Shown piece after piece: positions 15,833 through 24,544 of a stretch of DNA of 64,000 nucleotides. A model generated the notes under the pieces. It did no database searches, had not been told where the DNA came from, and saw only the letters and a list, made by a program, of their open reading frames with translations. The position numbers and the translations under genes are program-made. The stretch is from Sinomonas terrae. GTDB lineage: Bacteria > Actinomycetota > Actinomycetes > Actinomycetales > Micrococcaceae. The stretch is taken from assembly GCF_022539255.1 (NCBI RefSeq), contig NZ_JAKZBV010000001.1:2294001-2358000 (forward strand). Direction: 5' to 3'. The first letter of the stretch is position 1; each line of letters opens with the position of its first letter.

Positions 15833-16600
15833 TCAGCCGGTGAAGTGCTCGGCCCCTCCGACCAACTCCGTGTGACCGCTGGGCACATCGGCGGTGACCA
15901 TCTTGGCGACCTCCGCGGCGAACTCGTCGACGGAGTACAGCTTGCCCGCAGCCTCCCGTCGGGACTCAATGGCACCCGGAGCCGCGCGCTCGAGGAGCGT
16001 CGCGGTGATCGTGCCCTCGATCATGTCGCCCGAGACCACGACGAACGTGATGCCCTTCTCCTCGAGCCACGGGAGAAGCTCCCGCAGCGCGAGTTCCCCC
16101 GCGTGCTTTGAGCGCGCGACAGGCTCGTACGCGTCCATCGTGGGAACCGAGTCGATGAAGTGGGCTTGGTGGCTTGTGACGAAGACCACGCGTGAACCCG
16201 GCTGCATGCGCTCCACCGCCGCCTTGAGCATCGCGACCTGCGCGTCGCGGTTGAGGCGCAAGGCGTAGTCCTCGCCGAGTCCGCTCTCCATGCCGCCGGA
16301 GGCGTTCAGAACGAGGATGTCGAGCGAGCCGAACCCGTCGATCGCGGCCTGGGCGAGCTTCTCGACGTCGTCCGCGTTCGTGAGGTCGCCGCCCACTGCG
16401 AGCGCGCGCCCCCCTGCGGCCTCGATCTCCGCAACGATCTTGTTCGCTCGCGGCGCCTTCTGGCGATAGTTGATGACGACGGCGGCTCCCTCGCCTGCGA
16501 GGATCTTTGCCGTCGATGCCCCGATGCCCCGTGATGACCCCGTGACGATCGCCGTCTTCCCCGCGAGCGGCGCGCCCTGCGCCGTGCCCTGCTCTGTCAT
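15833..16600 (-). CDS. SDR-family oxidoreductase with atypical active site
   Basis: A 255-residue Rossmann-fold short-chain dehydrogenase. The cofactor motif TGSSRGIGASTA and NAS(GG) (LVLNASGGME) are clear. After VFVTSHQAHF the expected Tyr-X3-Lys is replaced by DAYEPVARSKHAGE: Tyr and Lys are six residues apart, or the Lys is displaced. The gene sits directly downstream of fabG, with 41 bases between, so it may act on acyl chains, but the substrate is unknown. Start ATG at 16600 with GGAAGGAACGAC upstream. Confidence 0.82.
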   Translation of the reverse strand: MTEQGTAQGAPLAGKTAIVTGSSRGIGASTAKILAGEGAAVVINYRQKAPRANKIVAEIEAAGGRALAVGGDLTNADDVEKLAQAAIDGFGSLDILVLNASGGMESGLGEDYALRLNRDAQVAMLKAAVERMQPGSRVVFVTSHQAHFIDSVPTMDAYEPVARSKHAGELALRELLPWLEEKGITFVVVSGDMIEGTITATLLERAAPGAIESRREAAGKLYSVDEFAAEVAKMVTADVPSGHTELVGGAEHFTG

Positions 16601-16641
16601 GTCGTTCCTTCCTTGCGTCGAGTTCTCAGTCAGTCAGCCGG

Positions 16642-17367
16642 TCAGTGGCCCATGCCCAGGCCGCCGTCGACCGGAATGACGGCACCCGAGATGTAGGCGG
16701 CCTCGCTGCTCGCGATCCAGCGGACCACGTTCGCAACCTCGTCCGCGTCGGCGAACCGCCCCGCGGGGACACGTGAGAGGTACTCCTTCTGCGTCTCGTC
16801 TGGGAGCTCGGCAGTCATGTCGGTCTTGATGAAGCCGGGCGCCACGACATTAGCCGTGATGCCCCGCGAGCCTAGCTCGCGGGTGAACGAGCGCGCGAGG
16901 CCCACAAGGCCCGCCTTCGAGGCCGAGTAGTTGATCTGACCGGGGGCGCCGTACAGGCCCGAGACGGACGAGATCAGGATCACCCGGCCGCGGCGCAGCC
17001 GGATCATGCCTTTCGAAGCCCGCTTGATGACCCGGAACGCGCCCGTGAGATTCGTGTCGAGGACCGAAGTGAAATCATCCTCGCTCATGCGCAGGAGAAG
17101 GGTGTCCTTCGTGATTCCGGCATTCGCAACAAGCACCTCGACGGGTCCGTGCGCGGCCTCGACTTCGGTGAACGCCCTGTCGATCGACGCCTCGTCCGTC
17201 ACGTCGGCCTGAACACCGAGGATGCCCTCGGGGAGCTCGGTCGGCGTGCGGCAGGTGACCGCTACCTTGTCGCCTATGGCGGCGAACGCCTTCGCGATGG
17301 CGAGTCCGATGCCGCGGTTTCCTCCGGTGACGAGGACGCTGCGCGGGGTGTGGGCTTCCGTGCTCAC
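16642..17367 (-). CDS. fabG: 3-oxoacyl-ACP reductase FabG
   Basis: A 241-residue NADPH-dependent SDR of fatty-acid synthesis that reduces 3-oxoacyl-ACP. TGGNRGIGLAIA cofactor motif, NAGIT, catalytic Ser in LISSVSGLYG, YSASK catalytic Tyr/Lys, and PGFIKTDMTAELP. It ends ISGAVIPVDGGLGMGH, typical FabG. The GTG at 17367 (MSTEAHTPRSVLVTGG) follows AAGGAGC; an upstream in-frame ATG lacks a ribosome site. First gene of a two-SDR operon, divergent from the DUF3099 gene. Confidence 0.92.
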   Translation of the reverse strand: MSTEAHTPRSVLVTGGNRGIGLAIAKAFAAIGDKVAVTCRTPTELPEGILGVQADVTDEASIDRAFTEVEAAHGPVEVLVANAGITKDTLLLRMSEDDFTSVLDTNLTGAFRVIKRASKGMIRLRRGRVILISSVSGLYGAPGQINYSASKAGLVGLARSFTRELGSRGITANVVAPGFIKTDMTAELPDETQKEYLSRVPAGRFADADEVANVVRWIASSEAAYISGAVIPVDGGLGMGH

Positions 17368-17570
17368 GGTGCTCCTTCGAGGGGTCGGTGATCCGGCAGC
17401 GTGTGGGACGGAAGCGACGGGGCGCGCCGGCGTCCGACTGCCGTTGTCTGTGTAGGATCCTAGCCGCCACACGACCGCCGCGCCGCTTACGGTGCGTCAT
17501 CCGCCCTCGGCAAGCGCGAACGGATTAGCCCCGGTCGGTTGCCCAGTGGGACAATGGATCGACTGGGAGA

Positions 17571-18050
17571 ATGATGAAGCCATTGACTGACGGGACCGGT
17601 GACGGCCCGCGGGACGAGCGATCCTCCGAGGATCCAGAGGTCCACAGCATCACGACGGCGGCCGAGGCCCACAGCGTTGACATGCACAAACGCATGGTCC
17701 GCTACGCCACCGCCATGGGTATCCGTGTGGTCTGTATCGTTGCGCTCTTCTTCCTCGACGGCTGGCTCAAGCTCGTGGCAGTCGCGGGCGCGGTCTTCCT
17801 CCCGTGGGTCGCGGTCGTCATCGCGAACGCGCAGGACAAGGCGGATACGACGAGCGAGGGTCTCCTCGACGCCCCTCCCCTGGCCGAACTCGAAGGTGGC
17901 TATGGCAGGGTAACCGAGGACGGCGTCGTCCTTACGGGAGAAGTAGTGAACGGAACGGACGAGGACGCCCGGACAGACGACGGCGGAACGGCCCACGAGG
18001 CGCCGAGCGCTCAGGACGAGAGCGTTGGCAAGGAGGAGAAGAACGGGTGA
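17571..18050 (+). CDS. DUF3099 family membrane protein
   Basis: A 159-residue actinobacterial protein of unknown function. The conserved part is VHSITTAAEAHSVDMHKRMVRYATAMGIRVVCIVALFF followed by two close TM segments (residues about 48-64 and 68-86) and the VAVVIANAQ signature of DUF3099. The C-terminal 60 residues are acidic and probably disordered. Its stop overlaps the next GTG start. Linked to the small Cys protein and SURF1, so an envelope or cytochrome-oxidase context is possible. Confidence 0.88.
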   Translation: MMKPLTDGTGDGPRDERSSEDPEVHSITTAAEAHSVDMHKRMVRYATAMGIRVVCIVALFFLDGWLKLVAVAGAVFLPWVAVVIANAQDKADTTSEGLLDAPPLAELEGGYGRVTEDGVVLTGEVVNGTDEDARTDDGGTAHEAPSAQDESVGKEEKNG

Positions 18051-18298
18051 ACCTGCTGGGAATGCTGCCAGGCGGTGAGCAGGAATTCGCGATCTGCTCG
18101 CGCAAGGGATGCCGCGCCCCCGCCAGCTGGGAGCTGCTCTGGAACAATCCCCGCATCCACACCCCAGAACGACGGAAGGTCTGGCTCGCGTGCGGCGAGC
18201 ATCGGGACTGGCTCGAGGACTACCTCAAGACGCGATCCCTGTGGATCGAGACGGTGCCGCATGCGGAACCCGTGACGAGCCAGGATGAGGGCCACTGA
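18047..18298 (+). CDS. Conserved small cysteine-containing protein
   Basis: An 83-residue protein, (M)NLLGMLPGGEQEFAICSRKGCRAPASWELLWNN..., with CSRKGC and a later ACGEHRDWLEDYL that could form a zinc site (C-X4-C ... C-X2-H). Function unknown; similar short proteins are common in actinobacteria. The GTG at 18047 overlaps the DUF3099 stop and has AAGGAGGAG upstream, which supports it as a real coupled gene. It ends two bases before the likely SURF1 start. Confidence 0.8.
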   Translation: MNLLGMLPGGEQEFAICSRKGCRAPASWELLWNNPRIHTPERRKVWLACGEHRDWLEDYLKTRSLWIETVPHAEPVTSQDEGH

Positions 18299-18299
18299 C

Positions 18300-19214
18300 G
18301 TGTACCGCTTCCTCTTCTCACGTCAATGGCTCACCTATCTCGGCCTTGCAATCCTGTTCGCCGTCGCGTGCGTCTTCCTGAGCCGCTGGCAGATGTCGCG
18401 CCTCGCCGAGACGCAGGCAGTCATCGACCTCGTCAACCGGAACTACAACGCGACGCCCGTGCCGTTCAATCAGGTCGCGGACCAGTTCAAGCAGCTCTCC
18501 TCCGACCACGAATGGCAGCAGGTCAGCCTGCATGGCACCTACGACGTGGCAGATACGCGGGTGGTCCGGAACCGCCCGCTCAACGGCCAGCCCGGGTACG
18601 AGGTCGTCGTGCCGCTGCGCCTCGATTCAGGCCAGACCGTCATCGTGGACCGCGGTTGGCTGCCGATCGGCAACAAGGAGCAGGGCAAGCCGGACTCGGT
18701 GCCGGCTCCCGCGTCAGGCGAGCTGACCGTCGTCGTGCGCCTGCTGCCGAGCGAGGCGAGCCTCAACCGGGGGGCGCCTGCCGGGCAGCTCGCCGAGATC
18801 AACCTGCCCACCTATGCGGGCCAGCTTCACTACCCCGTTGAGACCGGGGCGTACGGCCTCATGGCGAGCGAATCGCCTGCGGCTGCAACGACGCCAGCCG
18901 CCCTGCCCATGCCACAGCCCGACGACGGGACCCACCTCTCGTATGCGCTCCAGTGGCTCGCGTTCGGCGTCCTCATGTTCATCGGATTCGGCTATGCCGC
19001 TCGGCAGCACGCGCGGAACAAGGCGATCGATGCGGCCGCCGAGGCGGCCGAGGCTGCCGCGACCGCCAACGAGGAGGGGCGGGACCACGCCGAAGCCCAG
19101 CGCGTGGCGGACCAGGCTGCCGCGAGAGCGGCGCGGTTCACTCCCAAGAAGCGCCGACGCCCCACCGCCGAGGAGGAAGAGGACGCGATCCTCGACGCGC
19201 AGGGTTATCGATGA
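18300..19214 (+). CDS. SURF1 family cytochrome oxidase biogenesis protein
   Basis: A 304-residue membrane protein that aids assembly of heme-copper oxidase, probably heme A insertion. An N-terminal TM (WLTYLGLAILFAVACVFLSRWQMSRL) includes the SURF1 RWQxxR motif. The extracytoplasmic domain has VRNRPLNGQPGYEVVVPL and VDRGWLP. The second TM is HLSYALQWLAFGVLMFIGFGYA, with a charged Ala-rich tail. The GTG at 18300 gives the usual MYRFLFS start and lies one base after the preceding stop; an ATG at 18285 is an alternative. Its stop overlaps the next ATG. Confidence 0.9.
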   Translation: MYRFLFSRQWLTYLGLAILFAVACVFLSRWQMSRLAETQAVIDLVNRNYNATPVPFNQVADQFKQLSSDHEWQQVSLHGTYDVADTRVVRNRPLNGQPGYEVVVPLRLDSGQTVIVDRGWLPIGNKEQGKPDSVPAPASGELTVVVRLLPSEASLNRGAPAGQLAEINLPTYAGQLHYPVETGAYGLMASESPAAATTPAALPMPQPDDGTHLSYALQWLAFGVLMFIGFGYAARQHARNKAIDAAAEAAEAAATANEEGRDHAEAQRVADQAAARAARFTPKKRRRPTAEEEEDAILDAQGYR

Positions 19215-19714
19215 CCTCTGGCGTGCCGGTGACCACTGAGCCGGGTCGGGACCGGGCCGCCGTCGACCGCGTCCGGCGAGCCCTGCTCTCCGCAGGCCTG
19301 ACCGAGACGGTCCGCACGCTCGACGCCGAGGTCCCGACGGCCGCCGCGGCCGCCCGAGCCTTGGGCTGCGAGCTCGGCGCGATCGCGAACAGCCTCGTCT
19401 TCGAATTCGACGGCGAGCCGCTGCTCATCCTCGCGAGCGGAGCAGCCCGGGTCGACACGGGGCTCGTCGGCGATCATCTCGGCGGCGGGAAGATCCGCCG
19501 GGCCTCGCCGGACTTCGTCCTCGCGCACACAGGGCAGCGCGTGGGCGGCGTAGCGCCGGTCGGTCACCCCAAGAAGCTACGGACCGTCATCGATCTGCAC
19601 CTGCGGCGGTACCCCCTCGTCTGGGCGGGCGCCGGCGATCATCGGTCGATGCTCTCGATCACCTACAGCGATCTCGCGCGGGTCACCGACGCACAGCCCC
19701 TCGAGGTCCGCTAG
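19211..19714 (+). CDS. YbaK/EbsC family aminoacyl-tRNA deacylase
   Basis: A 167-residue trans-editing-type protein. It carries the YbaK core: TVRTLDAEVPTAAAAARALGCELGAIANSLVF, then VDTGLVGDHLGGGKIRRASPDFVLAHTGQRVGGVAPVGHPKKLRTVID, including the conserved GxxxGGVAPxG motif. It is expected to hydrolyse mischarged aminoacyl-tRNA, of the prolyl-editing type. The ATG overlaps the SURF1 stop (ATGA). Confidence 0.9.
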   Translation: MTSGVPVTTEPGRDRAAVDRVRRALLSAGLTETVRTLDAEVPTAAAAARALGCELGAIANSLVFEFDGEPLLILASGAARVDTGLVGDHLGGGKIRRASPDFVLAHTGQRVGGVAPVGHPKKLRTVIDLHLRRYPLVWAGAGDHRSMLSITYSDLARVTDAQPLEVR

Positions 19715-19727
19715 CTGGCCAGGGCTG

Positions 19728-20399
19728 CTAGCAGGCCAAGTCTGCTGCACGCGCGGCGACGTCGCTCGGCACCGGGCCTTGGGAGTCCTCATCCCCCACG
19801 GGAAGCCCCGCATTCCGAAGCAGAGGAATGTGGCCGCCCCACACTCCCGCCGCGATGTCCTCCGGTTCGTCGACCGGACCCCCGGACCGCTGCTTCATGG
19901 ATGCCTCGGCAAGCGGAACCGCAAGGACCGCAGTAGCCGCGAGTTCCTTGCGAGTGCTCGGCCGCAGTGTCGCCCACCGTCCGGGAATCATGTGGTCCAC
20001 GACCGCGGCGAGGGCCTGCTCGCGCTCCCCTGCGTCGTCCACCAGACGGGCACGCCCTATGACGACGGCGCTTCGGTAGTTCATGGAATGGTGAAAGGCG
20101 CTTCGGCCGGCGACGAGCCCGTCCAGTTCGGTGATCGTGACGCACACGTCGCGCTCAAGGGCCTTCGCGAGCCACCCCGCGGCGACTGAACCGTGGAGGT
20201 ACAGACTGCCGCTGGCATCGGGCCCCTCCAGGTCGACGCCGAAGGCGGTTGGGAGGACTACGGGGTGGTCGCGGGCTACAACGCCGAGGTGGGCGAGCAG
20301 TGCATCTTCGAGGAAGGCGTGGAGGATGGCGCGGTCCTCCACAGCTCGGTTGCGGCCGCGGCCGATGGTGGTCCGCGGGGTAGGTGAAAGTGAATCCAT
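19728..20399 (-). CDS. PNPOx-like FMN-binding (nitroreductase/flavin) protein
   Basis: A 223-residue split-barrel flavoprotein of the pyridoxamine-phosphate-oxidase superfamily, DUF447/NimA-like. The diagnostic stretch runs LGVVARDHPVVLPTAFGVDLEG, YLHGSVAAGWL, VCVTITELDGLVAGRSAFHHSMNYRSAVVIGRARLV. ATG at 20399 with GAGGA upstream; the longer reading would run through the operator region. It is divergent from a MocR regulator, and the two share three AAAGTGG boxes, so it is very probably that regulator's target. Chemistry not known; a role in B6 metabolism is suggested by the regulator type. Confidence 0.85.
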   Translation of the reverse strand: MDSLSPTPRTTIGRGRNRAVEDRAILHAFLEDALLAHLGVVARDHPVVLPTAFGVDLEGPDASGSLYLHGSVAAGWLAKALERDVCVTITELDGLVAGRSAFHHSMNYRSAVVIGRARLVDDAGEREQALAAVVDHMIPGRWATLRPSTRKELAATAVLAVPLAEASMKQRSGGPVDEPEDIAAGVWGGHIPLLRNAGLPVGDEDSQGPVPSDVAARAADLAC

Positions 20400-20415
20400 G
20401 CAACTATCCTCGAAT

Positions 20416-20468
20416 GAAAGTGGTCCGGAAACACGAGCCACTTTCTGACAGGTCTTGCAGGCCACTTT
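20416..20468. promoter_or_regulatory. MocR/PdxR-type operator: three AAAGTGG boxes
   Basis: The 82-base divergent spacer contains AAAGTGG at 20417-20423 and its complement CCACTTT at 20438-20444 and 20462-20468. The last two form a direct repeat 24 bases apart, and the first pair is inverted. A box of this sequence (AAAGTGG) is the reported core of corynebacterial PdxR sites. The third box lies just before the MocR ribosome site, consistent with autoregulation. Confidence 0.7.
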
Positions 20469-20481
20469 GAGAGGATTCTTC

Positions 20482-21819
20482 GTGCGCGCGCTTCCCATCT
20501 CCCTCGACCGCACGGCCCAGACCCCGCTTCCGTCGCAGATTGCGGGCCAAGTCCGCGACCTCATCCTGGGCGGAACGCTCCATCGGGGCGACCGGCTGCC
20601 GTCCAGCCGCTCGCTGGCCTCAGACCTCGGTGTCTCCAGATCTGTGGCCGACAGAGCCTATGAGCAGCTCATGGCGGAGGGCTGGACCGAGTCCCGTCAC
20701 GGAGCAGGGACGTTCATCTCAGCGGCGAAGAGAAATCCGCCCTCGGAAGGGAGGGCCCGACGGCCAACAACACCAGAAGCTCAACTCATCCGGCTCGACG
20801 CCGGAACGCCGTGGGGATTCCCGCGGCGGGACGCGGGCTGGAGGCGGGCGTGGCGCGAGGTCTCCGCCGCCGAGCCGCCGCGGAGCTATGACGATCCCAG
20901 GGGCTTGGCCGAGTTGCGCATCATGCTGGCCGAGCGCCTTGCGCGAACGCGCGGTCTCACCGTCGATCCCGACGAGATCATCGTCACCGCGGGGACCACC
21001 GACGCCTTACGGCAGCTGCTCCCGGAGCTGCGAGCCGGCGCGGTCGCCATCGAGGACCCGGGCTATCGCGCAGCCGTCGAGACCGTGCGTTCCTTCGGTC
21101 GGGAGGTGCTTGACCTCCCTGCCGCGCAGCCGATCGTCGACCTCAGGGGAGCCGCAGCGGCCTATGTGACCCCCGCCCACCAACACCCTCTGGGGCACGT
21201 CATGCCGGCCGCAGACCGACTCACGCTGCTCGAGACAGCGCGGCGCGAGCTCGCGATCGTGATCGAGGACGATTACGACTCGGAGTTCCGCTACGACGTA
21301 GCGCCCGTGCCCGCCCTCGGAGCGCTTGACCGGGACCGCGTCGCCTACATCGGAACGGCAGCAAAGTCAGTCGTCCCGACCCTCCGAGTCGGCTGGCTCG
21401 TCCCGCCCCCGAGCCTGCTCGACGGCGTCGTACGGCGGCGGGACGTCACCCACAGCGGCGCGGCGTGGCCCTCCCAGCGCGCCCTGCTCACCCTCCTGCG
21501 CGACGGTTGGATCGACCGGACGGTCAGAGCCGGGAGGCGCATCTACGCCGAGCGCGCGGCTCGAGTGGTCGCGGCCCTCTCGCCGCATGCCGAACTCGCG
21601 GCCCCGATCGCGGGAATGTACTCGGCGTGGCTCCTGCCCGAGCCGGAGGCTGTGCGAGTCCGCGACGCCGCGCGGGCGGAGGGCTTCGAGCTCAACCTGC
21701 TCAGCCAGTACACGAGAACCAGCGAGGTGTCCGGGCTGGTCATCGGGTTCGGCGGGGCGACGGACGGCGAGCTGGATCGGGCGCTCAGCGTCCTCAGCGC
21801 AGCACTCAGGCGAGCGTGA
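20482..21819 (+). CDS. MocR-family (PdxR-like) transcriptional regulator
   Basis: A 445-residue fusion of a GntR winged helix (residues about 12-75: PLPSQIAGQVRDLILGGTLHRGDRLPSSRSLASDLGVSRSVADRAYEQLMAEGW) to a fold-type I aminotransferase domain. Motifs include DDYDSEFRYD (PLP ring Asp region) and YIGTAAKSVVPTLRVGWL, whose Lys would bind PLP. Such proteins sense pyridoxal phosphate. The GTG at 20482 has GAGAGGA upstream and gives the usual MRALPISLDRT start. Divergent from the PNPOx-like gene. Confidence 0.92.
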   Translation: MRALPISLDRTAQTPLPSQIAGQVRDLILGGTLHRGDRLPSSRSLASDLGVSRSVADRAYEQLMAEGWTESRHGAGTFISAAKRNPPSEGRARRPTTPEAQLIRLDAGTPWGFPRRDAGWRRAWREVSAAEPPRSYDDPRGLAELRIMLAERLARTRGLTVDPDEIIVTAGTTDALRQLLPELRAGAVAIEDPGYRAAVETVRSFGREVLDLPAAQPIVDLRGAAAAYVTPAHQHPLGHVMPAADRLTLLETARRELAIVIEDDYDSEFRYDVAPVPALGALDRDRVAYIGTAAKSVVPTLRVGWLVPPPSLLDGVVRRRDVTHSGAAWPSQRALLTLLRDGWIDRTVRAGRRIYAERAARVVAALSPHAELAAPIAGMYSAWLLPEPEAVRVRDAARAEGFELNLLSQYTRTSEVSGLVIGFGGATDGELDRALSVLSAALRRA

Positions 21820-23407
21820 TCAGGTCAAGGTAGTCGGCGTTCCAGAGATCCTCGACGCCGTCGGGGAGGAGCACGACTCGCTCCGGGTTGAGGGCCTCGA
21901 CGGCCCCCTCGTCGTGGCTGACCATGACGACGGCGCCCTTGTAGGTCTTGAGGGCACCGAGGATCTCGCGCCGGCTGGCCGGATCGAGGTTGTTGGTCGG
22001 CTCGTCAAGGAGCAGGACGTTGGCGCTCGAGGCGACGATCGTGGCGAGCGCAAGGCGGGTCTTCTCCCCGCCGGAGAGGACGCCGGCTGGCTTGTCGACG
22101 TCGTCGCCCGTGAAGAGGAATGAGCCGAGGATGCCTCGCACATCGGCGTCCCCGAGGTGGTCCGGAGCGGCGCGACGCATGTTTTCGAGCACCGTGCGAT
22201 CTTGGTCCAGCGTCTCGTGCTCCTGGGCGTAGTACCCGACCTTGAGGCCGTGGCCCTCGCGGATTTCGCCCGTGTCCGGCGAGTCGACGCCCGCGAGCAT
22301 CCGCAGGAGCGTGGTCTTTCCGGCGCCGTTGAGCCCAAGGATGACGACGCGCGAGCCGCGGTCCACCGCGAGGTCGACGTCGGTGAAGATCTCGAGCGAG
22401 CCGTACGACTTGGAGAGCCCCTCTGCCTGAAGCGGGGTCTTCCCGCACGGCGCCGGCTCGGGGAACCGGAGCGCGGCCACGCGATCCGCGACGCGCTCCT
22501 CCGACACTCCCGCGAGCAAGCGCTCGGCCCGCTTGGCCATGTTCTGCGCGGCGACGGCCTTCGTCGCCTTGGCACGCATCTTGTTCGCCTGGTCGAGAAG
22601 GACCTGAGCCTTCTTCTCTGCGTTGGCCCGTTCGCGCCGTCGTGCGCGCTCATCGGTCTCGCGCTGGGTGAGGTAGCGCTTCCAGCCCATGTTGTAGATG
22701 TCGATCACGGCGCGGTTCGCGTCGAGGTGGAAGACCTTGTTGACAGTCGCCTCGAGGAGATCGACGTCGTGCGAGATGACGATGAGACCGCCTTGGTGCG
22801 CCTTGAGGAAGTCACGGAGCCACGCGATCGAGTCGGCGTCGAGGTGGTTCGTCGGCTCGTCAAGGAGGAGCGTGTCAGCCGCCGAGTACAGGATCCGCGC
22901 GAGTTCGACGCGGCGCCTCTGGCCGCCCGAGAGCGTGCGGAGTGGCTGGTTGAGGATACGGTCCGGGAGTGCGAGGTTGGCCGAGATGGCGGCCGCCTCC
23001 GCCTCGGCTGCATAGCCGCCCCCGGCAAGGAACTCGGCCTCGAGTCGGTCATAGCGCGCCATGGCCTTCCGCTGGACGTCGGCGTCTCCGCTCGCCATCG
23101 CAGTCTGCGCCTCGCGCAGTTTGCGGACGACGACGTCGAGTCCGCGCGCCGAGAGGATGCGGTCGCGCGCGAGCTGCTCCATATCGGGAGTCCGCGGGTC
23201 CTGCGGGAGGTAGCCGATCTCTCCGCTGCGCGCCACTGTGCCTGCGGCGGGGAGGCCCTCTCCCGCGAGGACGCGCGTGAGCGTGGTCTTGCCCGCGCCG
23301 TTCCGCCCGACGAGACCGATCTTGTCTCCCTTGTCGATCCGGAAGGTCACCCCGTCCATGAGCAGGCGCGCGCCGGCGCGGAGTTCGAGGTCTTGGACAG
23401 TGATCAC
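21806..23407 (-). CDS. ABC-F family ATPase
   Basis: A 533-residue protein with two ABC domains in one chain and no membrane segments. Domain 1: GRNGAGKTT, LSGGQRRRVELARIL, LLLDEPTNHLD. A charged linker follows (RARRRERANAEKKAQVLLDQANKMRAKATKAV). Domain 2: GLNGAGKTT, LSGGEKTRLALA, LLLDEPTNNLD. ABC-F proteins act on the ribosome (translation factors or antibiotic protection) or are of the Uup type. Which subgroup is not decided here. GTG at 23407 (ITVQDLELRAG) with AAAGG upstream. Its 3' end overlaps the convergent MocR gene by 14 bases. Confidence 0.93.
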   Translation of the reverse strand: MITVQDLELRAGARLLMDGVTFRIDKGDKIGLVGRNGAGKTTLTRVLAGEGLPAAGTVARSGEIGYLPQDPRTPDMEQLARDRILSARGLDVVVRKLREAQTAMASGDADVQRKAMARYDRLEAEFLAGGGYAAEAEAAAISANLALPDRILNQPLRTLSGGQRRRVELARILYSAADTLLLDEPTNHLDADSIAWLRDFLKAHQGGLIVISHDVDLLEATVNKVFHLDANRAVIDIYNMGWKRYLTQRETDERARRRERANAEKKAQVLLDQANKMRAKATKAVAAQNMAKRAERLLAGVSEERVADRVAALRFPEPAPCGKTPLQAEGLSKSYGSLEIFTDVDLAVDRGSRVVILGLNGAGKTTLLRMLAGVDSPDTGEIREGHGLKVGYYAQEHETLDQDRTVLENMRRAAPDHLGDADVRGILGSFLFTGDDVDKPAGVLSGGEKTRLALATIVASSANVLLLDEPTNNLDPASRREILGALKTYKGAVVMVSHDEGAVEALNPERVVLLPDGVEDLWNADYLDLITLA

Positions 23408-23518
23408 GTGGGAGAGGCCTTTCGCATGGTCGGCCCGAATTGGGCCACGTCCCATGCTAGTGATCCCGGGCGGCTGAGACACATCCGCCCCAGGATCATC
23501 GCCCTTGCGGCCTGCGGT

Positions 23519-24544
23519 TCAGACCGTCCGGGCCTCGCCTGCCGTGCTTGGCGCCGTCGTCGTTCCCGTCGCTTCGCCCCCTCCCGCCTCGACTGCCACG
23601 CGCTTGCCAGCTCCCGTCCCGGGCTGCCAGCTAGCGGGCCGACCGGCGTCGAGCCGCTCGCGTTGCGGCACCACGACGTATTTGGGGTCCCTCGTCGATG
23701 CGCGCCCGGCCTCGAAGACTCCGAAGCGGAGGAGCGCGGAGCCGGCTGCGACCGCGATGCCGCCGAGGGCACTCACCAAACGGGAGGAACGCCCTCCCAG
23801 GGCGAGCCCAACCGCTCCCCCGACGGTGCATGCCTTCGAGAGCTGCAGGAGCTTCCCCGCCCGTCCTTGATGGAAGGTCTCCGCCGAGAGATGCCCGCTT
23901 CGCTCCATGGCGACGCTCAAGGCCGTCTCGACGGCAGCCCCGACTACGGCCATGCGTCGCGCTGGTCCGCTCTCGGCGCGCGGAGCCAGCGCCGCCGCCA
24001 CGCCGCCCGCCGACGCGGCGGCCGAGCTCGCGAACACAAACGGGAGCCGGCTGTGGGCGTCATGCCATGTCGGGACCGCCGTGTCCGCGATCAGGACGGC
24101 GGTGTACGTTGCCACCGCCGAACCGGTGATCCCCGCGCCGATTCCTGCGGCCTTCCCCGCGCGGGGGAAGATGCCGAGGACGTTGGCCGCTGCACTCGCC
24201 CCCGCGAGAGGCCCGTAGGCAGACAGGATCCACGACCCCACGCTCATGGGCGACGTGGGCTTCGCGACGCGGAGCATGTTCACGAACCTCTCCGGGCGCC
24301 CCAGGTCGTGAACAAGGGCGACGACGGAGGCCGAGATAGCGGTCAAGGCCGTCAGCTTTGCGGTGCGCTCCAGCCCGGGACGCCCGCTGTGCTGAGCGCC
24401 TGCCGCGAGGATCGATGAGGCGCCCGCGAGACCGCCGGCGAAGATGTACCCGGCGATGTCGAGCGCCTCCCACGTCGGCTCCTTCAGGATGGGCCTGCCG
24501 TAGTACGAGGTGAAGTCCTCCCGACGTTCGCGGCGCGGGCTCAC
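23519..24544 (-). CDS. nrfD: NrfD-type membrane subunit of formate dehydrogenase
   Basis: A 341-residue polytopic membrane protein of the NrfD/PsrC family, expected to pass electrons from FdhB to the quinone pool. It begins with the conserved FTSYYGRPILKEPTWEALDIAGYIFAGGLAGASSILAAGAQ, continues with LTAISASVVALVHDLGRPERFVNMLRVAKPTSPMSVGSWIL (the DLGRPERF motif), and has about eight hydrophobic segments. The GTG at 24544 overlaps the fdhB stop (GTGA). It replaces the cytochrome b (FdnI) used in the E. coli enzyme. The tail after residue 300 is Gly/Thr-rich. Confidence 0.88.
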   Translation of the reverse strand: MSPRRERREDFTSYYGRPILKEPTWEALDIAGYIFAGGLAGASSILAAGAQHSGRPGLERTAKLTALTAISASVVALVHDLGRPERFVNMLRVAKPTSPMSVGSWILSAYGPLAGASAAANVLGIFPRAGKAAGIGAGITGSAVATYTAVLIADTAVPTWHDAHSRLPFVFASSAAASAGGVAAALAPRAESGPARRMAVVGAAVETALSVAMERSGHLSAETFHQGRAGKLLQLSKACTVGGAVGLALGGRSSRLVSALGGIAVAAGSALLRFGVFEAGRASTRDPKYVVVPQRERLDAGRPASWQPGTGAGKRVAVEAGGGEATGTTTAPSTAGEARTV

